A stretch of 12,822 nucleotides of DNA from Frankia sp. (GTDB lineage: Bacteria; Actinomycetota; Actinomycetes; Frankiales; Frankiaceae). This document shows positions 8,367 through 12,822 of this stretch, in pieces. The stretch is from NCBI GenBank assembly GCA_019689615.1, contig JADGHD010000079.1, forward strand, positions 1-12,822. The letters run 5' to 3'. Position numbers and translations under genes: made by a program. Numbering within the stretch: the first letter of the stretch is position 1; each line of letters starts with the position of its first letter. The notes under the pieces are model-generated. The model saw only the letters and a list, made by a program, of their open reading frames with translations, made no database searches and was not told the origin of the DNA.

Positions 8367-9364
8367 TGGCCGACGTCATCGCCAACGGAGTGCGCCTGCA
8401 CGTCCAGCGACTGACCCCGCGGGGCGGGCCGCGGCCCGGCGCCCCCGTCGTCGTGATGATCCACGGCATGGTGATGGACAACCTGGCCAGCGTGTTCTTC
8501 CTGGCCAACGGCCTGGCCGACGCCGGGTGCGACGTCATCTGCTACGACCTGCGCGGCCACGGCAGGAGCGAGCGGACCCCGTCGGGCTACGGCATGGCGA
8601 ACGCGATGGCCGACCTGACCGGGCTGCTCGACGGGCTCGGCGTGACCGGGCCGGTCCACCTGGTCGGCAACAGCTTCGGGGCGACCCTCGCGCTCGCCTA
8701 CGGCTGCGCGTACCCGGAGCGGGTGGCCAGCCTCGGCCTGATCGAGGGGCCGTTCCTGCTCTCCGGGCTGGGCGAGGAGATGTCCCGGTCGATCCAGGCG
8801 ACCCGGGAAGCCGTGTCCGACGACGAGGTGCGGGAGTGGCTGGAGCACAGCGCCGCCCGCGGGGTCGCCCGGATGGCTAAGGCAGCGCTGTCGCTCATGG
8901 AGCAGACCACGATCGCCGAGGACATCCGGGCGACGCCGTCGTTTCGCGCGGAGCGGCTGGCCGCGCTGGGGCGGCCGGTGCTGGCGGTCTACGGCGGCAA
9001 CTCCGAGATCGTCGACCAGGGCCGCGAGCTCGCCCGGCTGGTGCCGGACACCACGCTGGTGGTGCTGGAGCACCACACCCACTCGGTGCTGCGCGAGGCC
9101 GCCGAGTACCTGCGTGACCTGCTGCGCTGGTGGATGGTGCTGCGCGACACCGAGCCGGAGGTCCCCGTGTACCACCGGCTGCCAGGGCGCCACTTCGAGA
9201 CCGCGGACTGGGTGCGGGAACGGCGCCCACCGGACGACATCCTGGCGCAGAACGCCGCCCGCCGCGCCCGGCTGGCCGCCGAGGCGCGTGCCGCGGAGGC
9301 CGGCGGGAGCCCGCCGGTCGCCGAACCGGCGGGGGCGGTGTCGGGGGCGTCCGGGCCCCTGTGA
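8366..9364 (+). CDS. Alpha/beta-hydrolase, possible thioesterase or acyltransferase
   Basis: The 332-aa protein has a classic alpha/beta-hydrolase fold pattern: oxyanion-hole region MIHGM, a DLRGHGRS strand-turn, the nucleophile elbow GNSFG with Ser103, a probable acid at Glu214 or Asp217 (GGNSEIVDQG) and a His-rich segment near 236-239 (EHHTHSV) supplying the catalytic His. The triad therefore seems intact. The last 80 or so residues add a charged, then Ala/Gly-rich tail beyond the usual fold. There is no signal peptide, so it should be cytosolic. It overlaps the ACP gene by one base, which suggests it acts on an acyl chain held by that ACP, hydrolysing it or transferring it to an acceptor. 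Members of this superfamily have very varied substrates, so the exact reaction is uncertain. Confidence 0.85.
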   Translation: MADVIANGVRLHVQRLTPRGGPRPGAPVVVMIHGMVMDNLASVFFLANGLADAGCDVICYDLRGHGRSERTPSGYGMANAMADLTGLLDGLGVTGPVHLVGNSFGATLALAYGCAYPERVASLGLIEGPFLLSGLGEEMSRSIQATREAVSDDEVREWLEHSAARGVARMAKAALSLMEQTTIAEDIRATPSFRAERLAALGRPVLAVYGGNSEIVDQGRELARLVPDTTLVVLEHHTHSVLREAAEYLRDLLRWWMVLRDTEPEVPVYHRLPGRHFETADWVRERRPPDDILAQNAARRARLAAEARAAEAGGSPPVAEPAGAVSGASGPL

Positions 9365-9389
9365 GATCGTCCCCGAGAGGTGGTGAGGG

Positions 9390-10610
9390 ATGGGCCGCGT
9401 CCTGTTCGTCGTCCCGCCGCTCACCGGGCACGTCAACCCGGCGGTCGGCATCGCTGGCGAGCTGGCGTGCCGTGGCCACGAGGTGGCCGTAGCCGGGCAC
9501 GCGAGCGTCGTCGGCGCGCTCGTCCCCGACCAGGTCCCGCTGGTGGGCCTGCCGGAGCGGGTCACCCCGCAGGAGCGGGCCGAGCTGGAGGCGCGGGCCC
9601 GCAACCTGCGCGGACCAGCGTCGCTGAAGTTCCTCTGGGAGGACTTCCTCATCCCGCTCGGCCGGGAGATGGCGGCCGAGCTCGGCCCGGTGCTCGACCA
9701 GGTCCGGCCCGACCTGGTGGTCGTCGACCAGCAGGCGATCGGCGCCGCCCTGCTGGCGCGCCGGCGCGGCCAGCGCTGGGCCACGCTCGCCACCACGTCC
9801 GCCGAGTTCGACGAGCCGTTCGCGATGATGGCCGGCGTCGAGCGGTGGGTGCGCGACCTGCTCGACCGGTTCGAGGCGGAGATGGGCGTGCCGCCGCCCG
9901 AGCGGGCCGCCGCCAGCGGCGCCGACCTGCGCTTCTCCGAGACGCTGACCATGGTCTGCTCGGTGCCCGGCCTGCTGCGCACCCCGCCGGAGCAGCGCCG
10001 CCTGCCCCCGGGAACGATCTTCATCGGCTCGCCGGCCGGCCTGCGCCGCCTGCCCGCCACCGACTTCCCCTGGGACTGGCTGGACGCGGACCGCGCGCGG
10101 CTGCTGGTCTCGCTGGGCACGGTCACCCGGGAGGCCGGCAGCCGGTTCCTGCGCGCGGCCGCCGAGGGCGTGCTCACCCTGGCCGACCGGCTGCAGACCG
10201 TGCTCGTCGCGCCGCCCGGGGTCGCCGACGACCTGGCCGCCGCCGCGCCGGCCGACCTGCTGGTCCGCCCGATGGTGCCGCAGCTGGAGCTGCTGCGCCG
10301 GGGCCGGCTGGAGGCGATCGTCAGCCACGCCGGCAACAACACCGTCTGCGAGGCGCTCTCGCACGGCGTCCCGCTGGTCGTCGCGCCAATCCGGGACGAC
10401 CAGCCGATCATCGCCGAGCAGGTCGTGCGGGCCGGCGCCGGGCTGCGGGTGAAGTTCGGCCGGGTCAACGCCGCCGGGATCGCCGCCGCCGTCACCACCG
10501 TGCTCGACGAGCCGGGCTACCGCGCGGCCGCGCAGCGGCTGCGAGCCGAGTTCGCGGCGGCCGGCGGGGCCGCCGGTGCCGCCGACCACATCGAGAAGCT
10601 CCTGGCGTGA
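9390..10610 (+). CDS. GT1-family (MGT-like) glycosyltransferase
   Basis: The 406-aa length and layout are those of GT-B fold, family 1 glycosyltransferases that glycosylate natural products. The N-terminal domain opens with VLFVVPPLTGHVNP, where His14 is in the position of the catalytic base. The C-terminal nucleotide-sugar-binding domain has SLGTV and the donor motif SHAGNNT (312-318), with ALSHGVPLVVAP and a DDQ (336-338) closing the site; the usual HGG is HAG here. The start ATG has GAGAGG at 9375-9380. There is no membrane segment. It lies 25 bp after the hydrolase and overlaps the next gene by 4 bp (GTGA), so it belongs to the same operon. It probably attaches a sugar to the hydroxylated acyl product of the synthase. 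Sugar and acceptor cannot be read from the sequence. Confidence 0.88.
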   Translation: MGRVLFVVPPLTGHVNPAVGIAGELACRGHEVAVAGHASVVGALVPDQVPLVGLPERVTPQERAELEARARNLRGPASLKFLWEDFLIPLGREMAAELGPVLDQVRPDLVVVDQQAIGAALLARRRGQRWATLATTSAEFDEPFAMMAGVERWVRDLLDRFEAEMGVPPPERAAASGADLRFSETLTMVCSVPGLLRTPPEQRRLPPGTIFIGSPAGLRRLPATDFPWDWLDADRARLLVSLGTVTREAGSRFLRAAAEGVLTLADRLQTVLVAPPGVADDLAAAAPADLLVRPMVPQLELLRRGRLEAIVSHAGNNTVCEALSHGVPLVVAPIRDDQPIIAEQVVRAGAGLRVKFGRVNAAGIAAAVTTVLDEPGYRAAAQRLRAEFAAAGGAAGAADHIEKLLA

Positions 10611-12481
10611 CGGTCTGGTTCTGGCTGCCGGTCGTCATCGCCATCTCGCTGCTGCTCAACGGGCTGCGCCTGCGTGGCCGGCTGCGCCGGCTGGACACCC
10701 TGCCCGCCTCCGGCCGGCCCGTCGACCCGGACCACCTGTTCATCTGCGCCGAGGGCGTCCAGCTCACCGACGCCGCCCGGCGGGCAGCCAGCTACCACGC
10801 CAGCCGGGAGCGGCTTGACGTCCTCGACCTCGTGCCGGCCGACCTCACGATCGAACGGGCGCTCGACGTCGCCCGGATGGTCGACACCCGCACCTACCGC
10901 AACGACCGGATGGCGGCCGGGCGCGGCGCCTTCCAGGCGCTGCTGGTCCGGGCGGAGGTGGCCAGGCGGGCCGGGGTCGAGATCCGCGACGACTACACCG
11001 CCGTCGAGCTGGTCGAGGTCACCGAGCGGCTCAAGCGCTACGCCCCGGGCAGCACGGACCTCGCCGTGCTGCCCGGGCTGCGCGCCGCCCGCGACGACGC
11101 CGCGAGCCGGGCGCGGGTGCAGAAGCGGGCATGGGAGGAGACGAGGCCGCTGCGCCTGGTCCTGCCGACGCTGCGGGACCTCGCCATCGGCCTCAGCTTC
11201 CACGAGAACCGGCCGTGGGGCTTCGCCGCGATGGCGCTGTTCTGGTGCCAGCCGTTCTTCGTCTGCCTCGGCCGGGTCCCGGTCGCCCCGCGCGACCTGA
11301 TCCGCGCCCCGATCGTGCGGCTGCTGTCCGGCCCGCTGTTCGCCCTGGACGCGGTGCGGACGTGGCGGCGCGAGACGAAGGCGGCCGCCGCGGCGAAGGC
11401 GGCCGGGCGCGCGCCGGACCCGGTCAAGGAACGCAAGAAGGCGGAGGCCGCGCAGCGGCGCGACCGCTACCAGCACGAGTTCGCCGCCGGCCCGGAACGC
11501 TACCTGCAGCCGCCGCGGCCGGACTGCCCGTGGTGCGGCTCCTACGACCTGGCGATCCGGCTGATCACCAAGGACCTGGAACAGCGCAAGCCTGGCCGGT
11601 TCCAGCTCGACGAATGCCAGGAATGCGGGCACATCTTCCAGAACCCGCGGCTTTCCCTCACGGGGACGGCAATCTACGAACGCGACCGGCGGGACGGCAT
11701 CAACGCCGAGCAGTACGAGGCGGCGCAGGCGAACAACGCGGCGCTGCTGCGCGCCCGCGCCGAAATCGTCCGCCCGTTCGTGCTGCCCCGTACCTGGCTG
11801 GACGTCGGCACCGGCCTCGGGCATTTCTGCAACGCTGCCCGCTCGGTCTGGCCGCGCACGGTCTTTGACGGGGTGGGGCCGGACCGGACGATCAGCGAGG
11901 CCGAACGGCGCGGGTGGGTCGACACGGCCTACCGCGGCCGGTTCACCGATCACGCCGCCCGGGTCGCCGGCCTGTACGACGTGATCAGCATGTTCAACTA
12001 CCTGGAGCGCAGCCGCGACCCGTCGGCGGAGCTGGACGGGGTGGCAAAGGCGCTCGGCCCGGGCGGCTTCCTGGTCGCCGAGTTGCCCAACCCGCACGGC
12101 CTCGGCGCCCGCTGGCTCGGCCGGCTGTGGCGGGGCTGGGCGGTGCCGGCGGCCAAGCAGCTGATCCCGGTGGACAACCTGGTCGCGGCCCTGGAGGACC
12201 GCGGCCTGCGCACGGTCCTGGTCCAGATCGGCCCGGCCCACCAGCCCGGCGATCTGCTCAGCGCGGTCGGCATGGCGATCCAGGCGATCGCCCCCAGCCC
12301 GACGCAGCCGTGGAGCGAGGAGCGGGCGGTGGCGGTGCGCTGGCTGTGGCGGGCGCTGGTCCTGCTCGCGGCGATCGGCCCGGCGATCCTGGCGGGCATC
12401 GTCGGCGCCGTCGCGGCCGGCTTCATGCGCACCGACAGCCGCTCCAACACCTACCGCATCGTCGCCCGCAAGGAGGGCTGA
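10607..12481 (+). CDS. Membrane-anchored zinc-ribbon/SAM methyltransferase-like protein with unknown N-terminal domain
   Basis: I place the start at GTG 10607, overlapping the glycosyltransferase stop (GTGA), giving 624 aa; the same frame is open further upstream but is only a shadow there. Residues 2-20 (VWFWLPVVIAISLLLNG) form an N-terminal membrane anchor. Residues 30-290 are a domain I do not recognise, with a hydrophobic stretch near 205-222 and a Lys/Ala-rich charged segment near 250-285. A zinc ribbon follows (Cys307, Cys310, Cys337, Cys340). The class I SAM-binding motif is LDVGTGLG (398-405), with YDVISMFNYLERSRDP at 457-472. A hydrophobic segment at 579-607 is a C-terminal membrane helix. 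Zinc ribbon plus methyltransferase resembles sugar and lipid methyltransferases, but the usual H-x-L-E-H has become N-Y-L-E-R. It may methylate the glycolipid at the membrane, or be a non-catalytic relative. Confidence 0.8.
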   Translation: MTVWFWLPVVIAISLLLNGLRLRGRLRRLDTLPASGRPVDPDHLFICAEGVQLTDAARRAASYHASRERLDVLDLVPADLTIERALDVARMVDTRTYRNDRMAAGRGAFQALLVRAEVARRAGVEIRDDYTAVELVEVTERLKRYAPGSTDLAVLPGLRAARDDAASRARVQKRAWEETRPLRLVLPTLRDLAIGLSFHENRPWGFAAMALFWCQPFFVCLGRVPVAPRDLIRAPIVRLLSGPLFALDAVRTWRRETKAAAAAKAAGRAPDPVKERKKAEAAQRRDRYQHEFAAGPERYLQPPRPDCPWCGSYDLAIRLITKDLEQRKPGRFQLDECQECGHIFQNPRLSLTGTAIYERDRRDGINAEQYEAAQANNAALLRARAEIVRPFVLPRTWLDVGTGLGHFCNAARSVWPRTVFDGVGPDRTISEAERRGWVDTAYRGRFTDHAARVAGLYDVISMFNYLERSRDPSAELDGVAKALGPGGFLVAELPNPHGLGARWLGRLWRGWAVPAAKQLIPVDNLVAALEDRGLRTVLVQIGPAHQPGDLLSAVGMAIQAIAPSPTQPWSEERAVAVRWLWRALVLLAAIGPAILAGIVGAVAAGFMRTDSRSNTYRIVARKEG

Positions 12482-12495
12482 CCCGCCTGCCCGCA

Positions 12496-12514
12496 CCGGC
12501 CGCGGGCGGCCCGG
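12496..12514 (+). terminator. Possible GC-rich terminator hairpin of the operon
   Basis: GGCCG (12498-12502) pairs with CGGCC (12507-12511) around a 4-nt loop, extended by CC/GG across a one-base bulge, 15 bases after the last stop codon. There is no T-tract, as is common for actinobacterial terminators, so the assignment rests on position and stem only. Confidence 0.3.
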
Positions 12515-12532
12515 CCACTTGATTCGCCCGCG

Positions 12533-12560
12533 GACCTGGCCGACCATGCGACCTGGCCGA
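12533..12560. repeat. 11-bp direct repeat, 17-bp period
   Basis: GACCTGGCCGA occurs at 12533-12543 and again at 12550-12560, each followed two or three bases later by ATGC. The spacing, close to one and a half helical turns, could suit a regulator-binding site, but a chance duplication is possible. Confidence 0.35.
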
Positions 12561-12605
12561 GAAATGCGCCGCGGTGCTGGTCGGGAAACCGCCGCCGTGG
12601 GGGCA

Positions 12606-12624
12606 GGGGAGGAATATCCCTTTT
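12606..12624 (+). terminator. Weak hairpin followed by TTTT
   Basis: GGGA (12607-12610) can pair with TCCC (12617-12620) around an AT-rich 6-nt loop, followed by TTTT (12621-12624). The stem is short, so it would be at best a weak intrinsic terminator. Confidence 0.2.
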
Positions 12625-12640
12625 GTCCCCCAAGTGCTGA

Positions 12641-12670
12641 TTGTCGATTTGCTGGGCATTCAATCCTAAT
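12641..12670 (+). promoter_or_regulatory. Candidate sigma-70-type promoter
   Basis: TTGTCG (12641-12646) and CCTAAT (12665-12670) are separated by 18 bp; each matches the -35/-10 consensus at four of six positions and they lie in the most AT-rich part of the window. It would drive the gene starting at 12820 through a leader of about 140 nt containing the nested hairpin. Confidence 0.3.
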
Positions 12671-12708
12671 CGTTGTCATCCTGCCCGCATGAATACCGCC
12701 CCTGGTCG

Positions 12709-12760
12709 ACCGGCCGGCGCGACGCCCGCGGACCCGCGGGCCGCGTTCCCGCCGGCCGGT
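12709..12760. repeat. Nested inverted repeat upstream of the next gene
   Basis: The outer arms are ACCGGCCGGCG (12709-12719) and CGCCGGCCGGT (12750-12760), a perfect 11-bp match. Inside lies a perfect 8-bp palindrome, GCCCGCGG (12724-12731) and CCGCGGGC (12734-12741), with a 2-bp centre. The structure could be an RNA leader hairpin or attenuator, or an operator for a dimeric regulator. GC-only repeats arise easily in this DNA, but two nested perfect ones are notable. Confidence 0.45.
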
Positions 12761-12790
12761 TCCGCGCCCGCCCCCCCCGTTGCCCCGGGC

Positions 12791-12812
12791 TAGTATACAC
12801 ATCTGGCGGAGG
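12791..12812 (+). promoter_or_regulatory. -10-like element and ribosome binding site of the next gene
   Basis: TAGTAT (12791-12796), overlapping TATACA, resembles a -10 box in otherwise GC-rich DNA, but no fitting -35 is seen. GGAGG at 12808-12812 sits 7 nt before the ATG at 12820 and is a strong ribosome binding site. Confidence 0.4.
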
Positions 12813-12819
12813 CCGCGAT

Positions 12820-12822
12820 ATG
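12820..12822 (+). CDS. Start codon of the next gene (rest outside the window)
   Basis: Only the ATG is visible. It is called because of the well-placed GGAGG and the promoter-like, repeat-rich intergenic region before it. The product is unknown. Confidence 0.4.

Larger units (their letters stand above)
12482..12819. other. Intergenic region after the operon
   Basis: There is no convincing gene in these 338 bp. In order it holds a GC hairpin, an 11-bp direct repeat, an AT-richer stretch (about 12600-12690) with a weak hairpin and a candidate promoter, a 52-bp nested inverted repeat, and a -10-like element with a ribosome binding site for a gene starting at the window end. The drop in GC relative to the coding DNA supports a regulatory role. 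Confidence 0.6.

Noticed and set aside
4811..10498. Very long open frame on the minus strand (1895 codons)
   Set aside because: It lies antisense to the megasynthase, ACP, hydrolase and glycosyltransferase genes and yields Arg/Gly/Pro-rich text without domains, a usual artefact of GC-rich DNA.
9380..10606. Upstream extension of the methyltransferase-like gene's frame
   Set aside because: This part overlaps the glycosyltransferase in another frame and is low-complexity; the GTGA overlap at 10607 gives a natural start followed by a membrane anchor.
12689..12793. Small 34-codon open frame (begins MNTAPGRPAG)
   Set aside because: It has no ribosome binding site, is Pro/Ala-rich and overlaps the nested inverted repeat; a leader peptide cannot be excluded but is unsupported.
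1..12822. CRISPR arrays, tRNA/rRNA genes, insertion sequences
   Set aside because: No regularly spaced repeats, tRNA-like cloverleaf or transposase-like protein was seen; the only sizeable repeat is the intragenic ACP duplication.

Overview
The window is extremely GC-rich, every gene is on the + strand, and third codon positions are almost always G or C. This fits a high-GC actinomycete. A Frankia-like organism is my best guess, because Pfa/PUFA-synthase-like megasynthases are known in that group, but nothing in the window proves the genus.

Layout. Positions 1-2565 are the 3' part of a PUFA-synthase-like (PfaA-type) polyketide/fatty acid synthase subunit: an Asn-Gly-rich linker, two nearly identical ACP domains and a complete ketoreductase. 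Its 5' end, presumably with KS and AT, lies left of the window. It overlaps by 14 bp a second megasynthase gene (2552-7954, 1800 aa) with order KS - AT - long Pro/Ala linker - double-hotdog DH - Sfp-type phosphopantetheinyl transferase (PPTase). After 76 bp come a free-standing ACP (8031-8366), an alpha/beta hydrolase (8366-9364), a GT1-type glycosyltransferase (9390-10610) and a membrane-anchored zinc-ribbon/methyltransferase-like protein (10607-12481). Spacings of 1 bp overlap, 25 bp and 4 bp overlap indicate one co-transcribed unit. The last ~340 bp are non-coding, partly AT-richer than the rest, and carry inverted and direct repeats, candidate promoters, and a ribosome binding site with an ATG at the very end that probably opens the next gene.

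How the genes may work together (inference). The two synthase subunits together supply ketosynthase, acyltransferase, carrier, ketoreductase and dehydratase activities, and the system carries its own PPTase to activate the carriers. No enoyl reductase is visible, so the chain may be unsaturated or hydroxylated unless one is encoded outside the window. The free ACP and hydrolase could take over and release or transfer the chain. The glycosyltransferase and the membrane methyltransferase-like protein suggest a glycosylated, possibly methylated lipid made at the membrane. The DH-PPTase tail recalls enediyne PKSs and the multi-subunit, tandem-ACP layout recalls PUFA and heterocyst-glycolipid synthases. 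This hybrid architecture is the most interesting aspect of the window.
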